64,000 nt of DNA from Phycisphaerales bacterium. Its GTDB lineage: Bacteria; Planctomycetota; Phycisphaerae; Sedimentisphaerales; UBA12454. The notes beneath the pieces are model-generated. The model was not told the origin of the DNA and did not search any database. It saw nothing but the letters and a program-made list of their open reading frames with translations. Of this stretch, positions 45,536 to 54,900 are shown piece by piece. The translations under genes were made by a program, and so were the position numbers. The stretch spans positions 1 to 64,000 of the forward strand of contig PLMU01000004.1 of assembly GCA_003142595.1 (NCBI GenBank), in the 5' to 3' direction. The stretch's first letter is position 1. Every line of letters starts with the position of its first letter.

Positions 45536-46189
45536 ATGACTAAAATTATTTCTTACATTCATCTTTTGGCGTGTATAGGTTTGTCAATTTTCATGTTTTA
45601 TGTTGTTTTAATGACGGACCCCGAGCTTATAATGGTATTTTTTGCCGTGCTTGCAATAACTGCCAGTGGGATTTATTTATTTATAATCGGACGCAAGAGA
45701 CAACTGGAGGATATTAAGACCTCAAATGTAACTAAAATTATTTCTTACTTTCATCTTTTGGGTTGCTTCAGCTGGTCAATTTTCTTATTTTGGTCTTTTA
45801 TGGATGGGAGAATCAGTCCGAGGGATAATGTTGAGATATTTGTATTTTCTGCCCTATTTGCACCAACTGTTAGCGGGATTTATTTGTTCATAGTCCAGTC
45901 TGTAATCTGCAGACAATGTCTTGTTCGGCTTTGGAAAGTAAAAAAACTAACTATTCTCTGGACTGGCATTTTTGTTATCGTTGCTATGTGTCTTTTCCCA
46001 CCTTGGGTTGATAAATATGGCAAGATTGCGGGGTATGCCTTTCTGTTCTCTGACGGGGGATATCCTTTTAGCAAAAAAGCTCATATTGATTTTGTTCGCC
46101 TTATAATCCAATGCGTCATAGCGGGCGTAATTGCAGGAGCATTGCTTTACACTCTGAACGATAAAAAAGCTCAAAGGGACGGAAAATGA
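45536..46189 (+). CDS. Multi-pass membrane protein with internal duplication
   Basis: 217 residues. The ATG at 45536 has GAGAGGTG 7 bases upstream; a GTG at 45527 is part of that ribosome site. Six membrane helices. The first two units repeat each other: TKIISYIHLLACIG...SGIYLFI (about 2-50) and TKIISYFHLLGCFS...SGIYLFIV (about 66-123). The last third differs. No known family is recognised. Followed closely by another unrecognised gene; the pair looks like an accessory patch between conserved genes. Confidence 0.65.
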   Translation: MTKIISYIHLLACIGLSIFMFYVVLMTDPELIMVFFAVLAITASGIYLFIIGRKRQLEDIKTSNVTKIISYFHLLGCFSWSIFLFWSFMDGRISPRDNVEIFVFSALFAPTVSGIYLFIVQSVICRQCLVRLWKVKKLTILWTGIFVIVAMCLFPPWVDKYGKIAGYAFLFSDGGYPFSKKAHIDFVRLIIQCVIAGVIAGALLYTLNDKKAQRDGK

Positions 46190-46259
46190 AGCGGTGCGGT
46201 GATGTTAAGAAATGCCCTGAAACATTACAATGAACAAGATAAGCATGGTGAGGTAGGAC

Positions 46260-46964
46260 ATGGATAGGAAAGTTTGTGGTGAATTCCCCGAGGTTTGCTA
46301 CAAGGCGTTCGAGCACGAAGAGCACGCCAAACAATTCATAGATAACGGTACTTTTCGCATGGGCTGTCTTCGTTCCTATAGAGGAATTGAAGATGAATCT
46401 CGCCGTGATCAGACTGAAGGCTCTGGACATACAAAAGAACCCGGTATCGTGACCGTAGGTTGGGTTTCTCCAAATCCTGCAGAGAAAACTATCTGGACTG
46501 GAGAACAGGGTTTCCAAGAACATCACACTGAATACGGTAATGCAATATTTCTCTTTTGTGCGTGTTTGCCGGATGTAAACCTCGATCATATGAAAGATGA
46601 GTTCGGTAGATATATCGTTAAGGTCGATGATCCAAGAAAATTGGCAGAGGATATCAATGACTACCTTATTGGCAAGGGGCAGAGATTTCTAATCGAGGGC
46701 TGTAAGGTCGTTTATAACAAGGGAAAGAAGTTGGAAAAGAAACTTACAGACAATGAAAGATTGGATATGGCTTATAAGCAGAAACCAAAAAGTTTTAACC
46801 TCGAACATGAGTTTCGCATTGTTGCTATAAAATTCGGTGAGCCATGCACTGAGGAATGTAAATTCCTCAGTGGGCAATTTGAGCAGGTTGAGCCGAAGTG
46901 TAAATTTATCGAAGTGAACTTAGGGAGACAATTGGACTATCTCAGCTTTGTGACTCTTAAATGA
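46260..46964 (+). CDS. Unrecognised soluble protein, DUF2971-like in outline
   Basis: 234 residues, ribosome site GAGGTA. The opening YKAFEHEEHAKQFIDNGTFRMGCLRSYRGIEDESRRDQTEG follows the pattern of small uncharacterised proteins in defence and accessory islands (short strand, then a G.LR..R..EDE.R.D.EG motif, as in DUF2971). The rest is alpha/beta with FEHEF-like charged segments and several Cys. The comparison is by pattern only. Probably co-transcribed with the membrane gene 70 bases upstream. Confidence 0.6.
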   Translation: MDRKVCGEFPEVCYKAFEHEEHAKQFIDNGTFRMGCLRSYRGIEDESRRDQTEGSGHTKEPGIVTVGWVSPNPAEKTIWTGEQGFQEHHTEYGNAIFLFCACLPDVNLDHMKDEFGRYIVKVDDPRKLAEDINDYLIGKGQRFLIEGCKVVYNKGKKLEKKLTDNERLDMAYKQKPKSFNLEHEFRIVAIKFGEPCTEECKFLSGQFEQVEPKCKFIEVNLGRQLDYLSFVTLK

Positions 46965-47049
46965 ACTTTGAACCAATCAATCCGATGAACGGATGGTGTG
47001 AAATAAACTGTGTAAATGGCCAAGGCCTGTGACAGATTAAATGGTGTGG

Positions 47050-47077
47050 ATTGCTTCGCCCCAAAGGTGTTCGCAAT
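47050..47077. repeat. REP-like short hairpin element
   Basis: ATTGC and GCAAT frame a TTCGC-rich centre in the spacer between the unrecognised gene and ettA. It has the look of a widespread REP-type phrase, but only one copy is seen here. Confidence 0.4.
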
Positions 47078-47101
47078 GACAAGTTTTCAATAGAGCAAAA
47101 C

Positions 47102-48775
47102 CTATCTCAATTTTAGCTGTTTATATTTTCCGCGGCGATGGGCCAGGCGGTCGGGATTCTCGGCCTGTATCTTTTCCTCATAAGCGGCAAAATTGCCCAC
47201 AAACCACTGTGTTTTGCCATTGCCTTCAAAAACAAGCAAATGCGTACATATTCTATCGAGGAAAAATCTGTCGTGGCTGATTACCATCGCGCAACCTTGG
47301 AAATTTATTATCGACTGCTCAAGAATCCGCATAGTGCTGACGTCGAGGTCGTTTGTCGGCTCATCGAGCAGTAAAAGGTTTCCGCCGCGGCGGAGCATTT
47401 TGGCCAGATGGATTCTGTTTCGCTCGCCGCCTGAGCATTGGGAAACTATTTTCTGCTGTTGCGTGCCTGAGAAATTATATTTGGCCACATAGGCGCGTGA
47501 TGCGACAGAAACCCCGCCGACAACGATAGAATCCTTGCCATCGGAAATTTCCTCGAAGATTGTTTTGCTGTCATCGAGCGCATCGCGGTGCTGGTCAACA
47601 TAGCCTACTGAAACGGTTGCGCCGATTTCGATTTTGCCGCTATCGGGTTTTTCCTGGCCGGCTATCAGGTTGAAGAGCGTTGTTTTGCCGATGCCGTTTG
47701 GACCGATTACGCCGACAATTGCGTTTACGGGCAGTTCAAATGAGCAGTCGTCGATGAGCGGGCTATCGCCGAATTTTTTACAGACCCCGGCAAACGAAAT
47801 TACTTTATCGCCGAGCCGCTGGCCTGACGGGATTTGTATCAGTATTTCGTTTTGCCTGTCTTCGTCGGATTGGCCGACCAAATCGCCGTAAGCATTTATA
47901 CGTGCCTGGCTTTTCTTATTGCGTGCCCTGGCAGAGGTGTTAATCCATTCAAGTTCGCGGGCCAGAGTTTTCTGACGCTGCGATTCCCTCTTTTCTGTTA
48001 CGCGGAGAAGCTCGGCCTTTTGCTTTAACCATGACGAATAATTCCCCTCGAACGGCAGCCCTCTGCACTTATCGAGTTCGAGAATCCATTTTGTAATGTT
48101 GTCGAGAAAATACCGGTCGTGAGTTACGATAATTACTGTGCCGTGATATTCGCGGAGGGCCGTTTCGAGCCATTGGATAGTTTCAGCGTCAAGGTGGTTT
48201 GTCGGCTCGTCGAGCAGGAGCAAATCCGGTTTTTCCAGCAGGGCCATACACAGCGCAACTCGTCTTCGCTCACCGCCGGACAATCTGCCCACCGGCGTAT
48301 CATCGGGCGGCAGGACCATCGCGTCGGAAACAATATCAATGAGCCTGTCGGTTTCCCAGCCTTCGCAGGCATCGATTTTATCCTGATAAACGGCCAGTTC
48401 CTCGAGCAGTTTATTCATTTTCTCATCGGACTGCGGCTCGGCAAGCTGTTGGGAAATTTCGTTGAACCGCTCGACCATATCGAGCGTTGGCTTTATTGCG
48501 GTTAGAAGATTTTCCCTAACGGTCTTTTCCAGTTCAAGCTGCGGTTCCTGTGCGACGTATCGCAGTTTCATATTTGCGGCAAGTTTCGTCTCGCCCTGAA
48601 AATCTTTGTCTAACCCTGCCATTATTTTCAGCAGTGTGCTTTTGCCTGAGCCGTTTTCACCGATAACCCCGATTTTCGCGCCGTAAAAAAACGACAGCGA
48701 AATATTTTTTAGAACTTCCTGTTTGCCGAAGCTCTTGCTGACATCGTTCATTTCAAATATAAATTTTGGCGGCAT
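47102..48775 (-). CDS. ettA: ABC-F translation factor EttA
   Basis: 557 residues, the EttA length (about 555). Two ABC ATPase cassettes: Walker A GENGSGKST (39-47) with signature LSGGERRRVALC, and a second GPNGIGKTT with signature CSGGERNRIHLAKML. An arm/linker lies between them. It binds the ribosomal E site and throttles elongation when the ATP/ADP ratio is low. No membrane domain, as for all ABC-F proteins. The start is MPPKFIFEMNDVSK. Confidence 0.96.
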   Translation of the reverse strand: MPPKFIFEMNDVSKSFGKQEVLKNISLSFFYGAKIGVIGENGSGKSTLLKIMAGLDKDFQGETKLAANMKLRYVAQEPQLELEKTVRENLLTAIKPTLDMVERFNEISQQLAEPQSDEKMNKLLEELAVYQDKIDACEGWETDRLIDIVSDAMVLPPDDTPVGRLSGGERRRVALCMALLEKPDLLLLDEPTNHLDAETIQWLETALREYHGTVIIVTHDRYFLDNITKWILELDKCRGLPFEGNYSSWLKQKAELLRVTEKRESQRQKTLARELEWINTSARARNKKSQARINAYGDLVGQSDEDRQNEILIQIPSGQRLGDKVISFAGVCKKFGDSPLIDDCSFELPVNAIVGVIGPNGIGKTTLFNLIAGQEKPDSGKIEIGATVSVGYVDQHRDALDDSKTIFEEISDGKDSIVVGGVSVASRAYVAKYNFSGTQQQKIVSQCSGGERNRIHLAKMLRRGGNLLLLDEPTNDLDVSTMRILEQSIINFQGCAMVISHDRFFLDRICTHLLVFEGNGKTQWFVGNFAAYEEKIQAENPDRLAHRRGKYKQLKLR

Positions 48776-48970
48776 ATACCGTTAGTCCTATATTATTCCT
48801 GGCAGAGATTATGAGATTTTTATAGACAATTCAACTGCATAAAATCCCAGGCTCAAATACCTACCTCTTTAGGGATTATTTTTCAAGAAGATATTTTAGC
48901 TGTGAAAGTTTGAGTTCGCTTTTACGCTATTTTACCGCAAAAACCCGTATATTAAAAAACCATTTTTTTC

Positions 48971-48998
48971 TTGATTACAAACAGGAAATGTCTATAAT
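48971..48998 (+). promoter_or_regulatory. Sigma70-type promoter upstream of the PEP-CTERM locus
   Basis: TTGATT (48971-48976) and TATAAT (48993-48998) are separated by 16 bases. It lies 30 bases before a small ORF at 49028. The rest of the 252-base spacer 48776-49027 is AT-rich and shows nothing else. Confidence 0.65.
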
Positions 48999-49027
48999 AA
49001 TGCGGTTATTAACGGAGAAGGAAGAAA

Positions 49028-49141
49028 ATGCAAAGTTATTTTGAGACTCTCCAGCTATTTTTAATCCAGCGGTATTTTTGCGCAAATTATTCAAAGACAT
49101 CATCAAACATTAACAGTTTTGGGGAAAGAAGAAGAAAATGA
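49028..49141 (+). CDS. Small ORF with a ribosome site, upstream of the PEP-CTERM gene
   Basis: 37 codons starting 30 bases after the TATAAT box, with GGAGAAGGAAG upstream. Its TGA overlaps the ATG of the frame at 49138 (ATGA). The product is polar with no family match. It could be a leader peptide or a chance frame inside the 5' leader. Confidence 0.35.
   Translation: MQSYFETLQLFLIQRYFCANYSKTSSNINSFGERRRK
49077..49086. promoter_or_regulatory. Perfect palindrome TTTGCGCAAA
   Basis: The 10-base palindrome sits in the leader of the PEP-CTERM gene, 166 bases before the start at 49252, and extends to a 12-base identity with 17787-17798. Confidence 0.35.
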
Positions 49142-49251
49142 AAAAAGCAGAAATTACAATTTGTTTAGCGGTAGTAAAGAGTTTTGTAAAAGGCCAGGTT
49201 AGTGTCCTGCTCGTTGCTCGACGCCCCCGGCACAGCGACAAGGAGAATATC

Positions 49252-49764
49252 ATGAGGATGAATCGAGCAATCATGGCAATGGGTCTTATTTGTTTGCTTA
49301 CGTGTGTACACCAAGTTGACGCCAGTACGGTGGTGGCATGGGGAGATAACAGATGGGGGCAGGTTTCCAACGCGCCGACGGGGACGGGGTTCACCGCTAT
49401 TGCGGCCGGGGACGCTACCGTTTATGCTCTTAGAGCCAATGGGTCTATCGTGGCATGGGGAGAAAACTGGGATGGGGAGGTTTCCAACGCACCGACAGGG
49501 ACGGGATTCACCGCTATTGCAGGCGGGATGTTTAACGGCTATGCCCTTAGAGCCAATGGGTCTATCGTGGCATGGGGAGGTTCCGAATTCGGAAATGTTT
49601 CCAACGCACCGACAGGGACGGGGTTCACCGCTATTGCGGGCGGGGGTGCTACCACCGGCTATGCCCTTTCGCCCGTGCCCGAACCCGCCACGCTTTTACT
49701 GCTCGGCTTTGGCGGATTAACCCTTCGACTCCGCCCAGGACAGGTTTTGGGAAAAATAAAATAA
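49252..49764 (+). CDS. PEP-CTERM exported protein with RCC1-like repeats
   Basis: 170 residues from the ATG at 49252, which has AAGGAG 7 bases upstream. An upstream in-frame ATG at 49138 lacks the signal peptide context. Signal peptide: basic start, hydrophobic core LICLLTCV, cleavage around VDAS. Three 39-residue repeats follow (VVAWGDN..., VSNAPTGTGFTAIAAG..., YALRANGSI), resembling RCC1/beta-propeller blades. The C-terminus has the sorting tag VPEPATLLLL and LTLRLR. A normal tag ends soon after; here ten extra residues (RPGQVLGKIK) follow. Such proteins are cut and anchored by exosortase in species with extracellular matrix. Confidence 0.82.
   Translation: MRMNRAIMAMGLICLLTCVHQVDASTVVAWGDNRWGQVSNAPTGTGFTAIAAGDATVYALRANGSIVAWGENWDGEVSNAPTGTGFTAIAGGMFNGYALRANGSIVAWGGSEFGNVSNAPTGTGFTAIAGGGATTGYALSPVPEPATLLLLGFGGLTLRLRPGQVLGKIK
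49333..49670 (+). repeat. 117-bp tandem repeats within the PEP-CTERM gene
   Basis: Units start at 49333, 49450 and 49567, an exact 117-base period, and each opens with GTGGCATGGGGA. They encode the three RCC1-like repeats and are highly alike at DNA level, so copy number may vary by slippage or unequal exchange. Confidence 0.85.
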
Positions 49765-49785
49765 TATATTTGTCATATGATATTT

Positions 49786-51090
49786 TTATTTTTTGCCGTA
49801 TATTTTCGTCAATTCTTTATTTATTCTCAAACTGCACCAATCTTTGCCGCACATTGTGCAGAAATCGTCATTCGTACCGGCCTTGCCGCTCTTGGCGCAG
49901 GCCTGTTCGTGAAATTTTTTCGCGGTTTTCGGGTCCAGCGAAAGGGCTATATGATTTTTCCAATCAAAACTTGCCCTGGCGATACTTAATCTTTTGTCTC
50001 TGTCTGCGGAATTTAAAAATCCTCTTGCTACATCTGCTGCGTGAGCTGCGATTTTCGCCGCGACAACGCCTTGCCTTACATCTTCAACATCCGGCAGGCC
50101 CAAATGCTCCTTCGGCGTAACATAGCATAAAAACGATGCGCCCCAGTATCCTGCCGCTGTTCCGCCTATTGCGCTTGTTATATGGTCGTATCCCGGCGCG
50201 ATATCCGTTACCAGCGGCCCCAGCACATAAAACGGCGCATTATGACAGTATTTCTGCTGGAGTTTCATATTTTTTTCTATCTGGTTAAATGGAATATGCC
50301 CCGGGCCTTCCACCATAACCTGGCAATTTTTTTCTTTCGCCCGCAAAACAAGTTCGCCCAGCGTTTTCAGCTCTGCGATTTGCGCTTTATCTGTCGCGTC
50401 TGCGATACATCCCGGCCGAAGTCCGTCCCCAAGTGAAAAGCAAACGTCATATTCTGCCATAATGTCGCAGATATCGTCGAACAATTCATAAAATGGATTT
50501 TGCTTATTTTTCAGTGTCATCCATTTTGCTATTAGCGCTCCGCCTCTGCTTACGATTCCGCAAACTCTTTTTACGGCTGCAGGCAGATATTCTTTAAGTA
50601 CGCCCGCGTGAATGGTGAAGAAATCGACGCCTTGTTTTGCCTGTTTTTCAATTGTTTCGAGGATTATTTTGGGATTTATATCTTCGACATCTCTGCCGAT
50701 TATCATTTCATAAACAGGAACAGTTCCGAACGCCACAGGGCAGTTATCGATAATTTCTGCGCGGATTTTGTCGAGGTTTCCGCCGGTGCTCAAGTCCATC
50801 ATGGCATCGGCGCCGGCATCAAGAGCCGCGGCAAGTTTTTTAAGCTCGTTTTTAACTGATGAGCTTGCGCTGCTTGTTCCGATATTGGCGTTGACTTTTA
50901 TGCTTACTGCTCGGCCGATTCCGATTGGCTTTAGATTATTTTTCAGATGTATCTTATTTGCAGGTATGACGAGTTTTCCCGCGGCGATTTCTTTGCGGAC
51001 AATCTCCGGCCTGATTCCCTCATTTTTTGCGACGATTTTCATTTCTTTCGTAATTTTGCCGTCGCGAGCCGATTTAATTTGTGTCGTCAT
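49786..51090 (-). CDS. thiC: Phosphomethylpyrimidine synthase (thiamine synthesis)
   Basis: 434 residues, the short ThiC form without the extra N-terminal domain of E. coli. Radical SAM enzyme converting AIR to HMP-P. Its cluster-binding motif is C-terminal: C411, C414 and C419 (CTMCGKDWC). Also KVNANIGTS, MDLSTGG, TIHAGVL, SRGG and EGPGHIPF. Controlled by a TPP riboswitch and terminator upstream. Convergent with the PEP-CTERM gene, about 20 bases apart. Confidence 0.97.
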   Translation of the reverse strand: MTTQIKSARDGKITKEMKIVAKNEGIRPEIVRKEIAAGKLVIPANKIHLKNNLKPIGIGRAVSIKVNANIGTSSASSSVKNELKKLAAALDAGADAMMDLSTGGNLDKIRAEIIDNCPVAFGTVPVYEMIIGRDVEDINPKIILETIEKQAKQGVDFFTIHAGVLKEYLPAAVKRVCGIVSRGGALIAKWMTLKNKQNPFYELFDDICDIMAEYDVCFSLGDGLRPGCIADATDKAQIAELKTLGELVLRAKEKNCQVMVEGPGHIPFNQIEKNMKLQQKYCHNAPFYVLGPLVTDIAPGYDHITSAIGGTAAGYWGASFLCYVTPKEHLGLPDVEDVRQGVVAAKIAAHAADVARGFLNSADRDKRLSIARASFDWKNHIALSLDPKTAKKFHEQACAKSGKAGTNDDFCTMCGKDWCSLRINKELTKIYGKK

Positions 51091-51106
51091 TTTTTTTCCA
51101 ATAAAA

Positions 51107-51135
51107 AAAGGTCGCCTCTGTTGAAAGCGACCTTT
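51107..51135 (-). terminator. Leader terminator for thiC (riboswitch expression platform)
   Basis: Reading the reverse strand, AAAGGTCGC pairs with GCGACCTTT around an 11-base loop and runs into T7. It stands between the TPP aptamer and the thiC start (13 bases before the ATG), so with TPP bound it would stop transcription. Confidence 0.85.
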
Positions 51136-51161
51136 AAAAATCTTTTTTATATCGCTTCCTA

Positions 51162-51239
51162 CGCAGGCATTCCCATAAAGGGATAATCCTGTTCAGGTTC
51201 AAAGGGTATTTTCTCAGGCCTTTATTAGCCACCCCTGCG
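51162..51239 (-). ncRNA. TPP riboswitch (THI box) upstream of thiC
   Basis: On the reverse strand the P1 stem CGCAGG/CCTGCG closes the element at 51234-51239 and 51162-51167. Inside are the invariant CTGAGA (51212-51217) and ACCCTTTGAACCTGA, with the second arm ending in ATCCC and GGGAATGCC. This is the normal TPP aptamer. A terminator hairpin follows at 51107-51135. Confidence 0.93.
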
Positions 51240-51349
51240 AAAATAAGTATAAACCTGTATATTAAGCCGGTCAAGAGTAAATATATGTTGCAATTTTATA
51301 TAACTTCTGGCATATTCCTGACTTTTGCAGTTTTGGAGGTATTTCTTAG

Positions 51350-51916
51350 ATGTTGGTATGGAAAATAGTTTATCTTCTCAGAGGCTTTCTGGTCGGCATA
51401 CCGCTGATTTTTGCTGCTTTTTGGTTTCACGGCGAAACAGAGAATGTTTACGTTATCTGGCCGGTTGGTTTATTTGTTTTTTTCATTGGTATGGCCATTC
51501 GTATCTGGGCTCAACAGCATTTGCGATATCGTCTGAAGATTCACAAGGAATTGACCCTCACCGGCCCATATCAATTTGTCAGAAATCCCGTCTATATCGG
51601 CACCATTACGATTTTTTTGGGGATGACAATATTGTTTGAACTTCCCTGGCTGGTTCCTGTAACTTTGGTTTGGAGCGCGGCGATATATTCTTTAGTCGTT
51701 CATTATGAGGAGATGCATCTTCTTGCCCGTTACGGCGAGCCTTATAAAAAATTTATGTCTGATATTCCCCGTTGGATTCCGCGAAATCTGTCTTTGGGAA
51801 ATTTGGGTCTGAAAAACGAATATTTTACCGCATCGGTTGTCGCCGAACTTTTTTGTCTTATGTACTTAGTGCCTTGTGTTCTAAAGGAATTGATATCAGT
51901 TTGGTTTAAAATTTAA
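51350..51916 (+). CDS. Isoprenylcysteine methyltransferase-like membrane protein
   Basis: 188 residues, about five membrane helices. The C-terminal pattern of ICMT/PEMT-like enzymes is present: LTLTGPYQFVRNPVYIGTITIFLG, then HYEEMHLLARYGEPYKKFMSDIPRWIPR. In bacteria these methylate lipids or small thiols; the substrate is unknown. Ribosome site GGAGGT. Stop overlaps the convergent AsmA-like gene by 4 bases. Confidence 0.82.
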   Translation: MLVWKIVYLLRGFLVGIPLIFAAFWFHGETENVYVIWPVGLFVFFIGMAIRIWAQQHLRYRLKIHKELTLTGPYQFVRNPVYIGTITIFLGMTILFELPWLVPVTLVWSAAIYSLVVHYEEMHLLARYGEPYKKFMSDIPRWIPRNLSLGNLGLKNEYFTASVVAELFCLMYLVPCVLKELISVWFKI

Positions 51917-54900
51917 TTTCTTTTCTTCTTTTTCGTTCCTAACATTTCGAACGATTGTTTAAGAATCGGCAGCGGCTCAACTTTTATTTCCGGCTTTTCG
52001 AGTGAACCTGTAACTTGAACCTTTAAAAATGCCGCCCCAAGTCCTGCAGTCATAGAATCAAAGAATCCCGGATTTTCTTTGCCTGCCGCGCCGTATCCCA
52101 CAAAGTTAATATTGATTGAATCGCTCGCCGGCTCATAAGTGCCTGTTCCTCTCAATGATGCAGTCGAACCATAGAGGTCCAGTCTGCTTATCTGTAAGAT
52201 TTTGCCATTTATTACCGCCTGGATTTTTATATTGTCGAATGCCATATCCTTGTTGATTGCTTTGAGTATCGCGGTTCTTATTTGTTCCAGAAGTCCCGTT
52301 TGTAGCGGCTGGATACCTGTTGCCTGCCCGACGAGTATTCCTCGTGCAATTTGCGGCTGCTGCATATCTCCCTCAATATGAAATTCGCCGTTTATTGTTC
52401 CGCCGCTGTTTTCTGCTTTTTCTGATTTGCCTGCCGAGACGAATTTTTCTGTTCCGACCCGTACTATCGCTATGTCGACCTTATAGTTTGAAAAGTTACT
52501 ATTGCTGTCGGTTTCGAATAACGCATTGCCCATAATTCTCCCACCCAGGAATTCCCCTACGAATTGTTTGATCGCTATTTTCGGGTCATTACTATCGAAT
52601 GGAATCGTAAGTTTGAGATTCTTGATAGGTCTGTCTTTGATTGAAAAACTTCTCACATCCAGATTGAGTTTGCTGTTTCGCGGACCTTTTCCAATATCGT
52701 ATTTTGTGTTGATATTCAGCAGCGCATATATATTGGAAATTAGTTTTGTTTTTCCGATTGAGCATCCCTTGAATAGAGCCGAACCGCTAAGGTCAAGCGT
52801 TTTGTCTCCCGTTTCGGTTTTGTATAGTTTGACTTTGTCGAAATTCAGGTCGAATCTGCCTGCAGGCTTAAGTTTCGTATAATAGCTTTCAAGTTTTTCC
52901 GGCAGCGTAATAAAAATATGTTCAAAACTCAAATCGACGGCCTTAAATTTAAGGTCTGCTGAATTGATGTCCTGCTGCGACATTTTTATTTGCCCGTCCA
53001 GAGTGATTCTGGCCGGATTGTTGGGTTCATTTTTCTCGGCAGGACTGGCTGACAGAGATACCAGTTCGATATTTTCAGGATTGATTATTATCTTTCCCGT
53101 TATGTTTTCCAGCCCAAGGTCAAGGCCGCTCAAATATGCCGCGTCATTCCGGCAATCGACGCTGATTTCATATTCGGGGCATTTTATCTTCGAATTTTTA
53201 CCCATCGTTACATCGAGATTTACCGGCCCTTCGAACTGATAATCTTTGAGCATTTTTGCGCTGTTAGGGCCCAGCACCGGCTTGACCATATTGCTGTCCA
53301 ATAAAAGGTCTTGCGCCTTCAATCGCATACAGTAGCCCATCGGCTCTTTTTCAGAACCGGTCCATATTGTTCCTGTCGCGCTGATGGGACTGCTGTTGAA
53401 ATCCGCTTTGAAGCTTTTCACCTCAAGCTTCACCGGCGTAAGATTTGCGTCCAGCCTTATATTTTTCAAAGGCTGCTCCAGCATCGGATGTTTTATCATT
53501 TCGCTCTTTAAATCGAGCTTTGCAAGGTAATCGATTGGCATTTCATTGGCGTCAGCTTTTCCCGGCCGCTTTGCCACGGAGTGAAGGTAAATATCCGCAT
53601 CGCCTCTGGCATTATGTATTTCAAAATTGTTGAATAATTTTTTCTGCTCGGCTGGAAAAGCGCTTATTAGTTTATTATCGATAGCGACATTACTGGCCAG
53701 TATTTTAAAGTCGTATACCGGGTCTGGCGTATACGTATCGGTAATTTTTCCCTGCATCTTTATTGTTCCGCCGCTTTGTTTGCTTACGACGTCTTTTAAT
53801 TCTAAGACTCCGCTGTCAACGGCGAGTTTGCCGCTGATTCCTGTTATCGGGTATGGAAAATACTGGCACATAATCCCTACATCGAGCAGATTTGCGTATA
53901 GTCTGAATATTCTTGTGTTAGGCGGTTTTGCCGCGTAAATAAAATCGCCCGACACCATTCCGGACGGCGAAAAAATATACCACAGCTTTTTATGATATTC
54001 CAGCAGCGCCGCGTAAAGGTCGTTATCCAATAGCATATTATTGCTCGACATGATTACGTTGCTGTCCATTGTCTCCCCGAACCCGTTGCAGTATCCCCTC
54101 ATTGTGATATCGACTTTGCCGTGCGCGGCCTTGAGTTCTTTCATTGTCATACTGGTTTCGGTTACATCGATTCTTCCCGCCAGATGTTCTACAAGGTATG
54201 GAAACTCGAAGTATCGCATAGATATATCTTTGCAGCCTAAGTATCCTTTGCAGTGCGTCTTGGATATTTGTGTCGCTTTTCCCGTCAGCACTACATCCAG
54301 GTCTAATAGTCCCTGCGGACTGAAATTATCGAAAAATACCTGCAGCAGGGGGATGAAGCTTTCGAAAATCCTGCTTCCGTATGCGAAACTGTTATCGACA
54401 GGCTCCTCTCTGACATTCAGGTCTTTTATTCTTACCCCGAATACAAACTGGGGGTCTGAAAAATCTCGTATTACTCCGTTGAAGTCTATCACCGTTTCCG
54501 GACCGATTGCGATTGTTGCTTTTTCAAAATTTATCTTTTCCTTGTCTGAAGTGATTTTAGAATAAAAACTGTTTATATTGCATTTGCTGCCGAACAGTGT
54601 CATATCCAGTCTCGGCAGATACCCTTCAATCTCAATTTCCTGTGTTTCTTTCTTTGTCCATTTGACCAGTATCCTGTTGCCCTTATTTTCATTTTGACTA
54701 TTTTCTGTTATCGCAAAGCGGTAAACTCCGTTCTCGCTGGTTGTCTTGGCGTTGCCGCCCTGGATATTGCACGATGTGGTCTTGACTTCCACGCCTTTGT
54801 TGATTTGCGCGAACTTGATTTCTCCCTGTTTAAATCTCAGTTCCGGCTGCATTTCTCCCTTGGCTCCCGTTGGTAATTTCAGTGCTGCTACGTTCCATTG

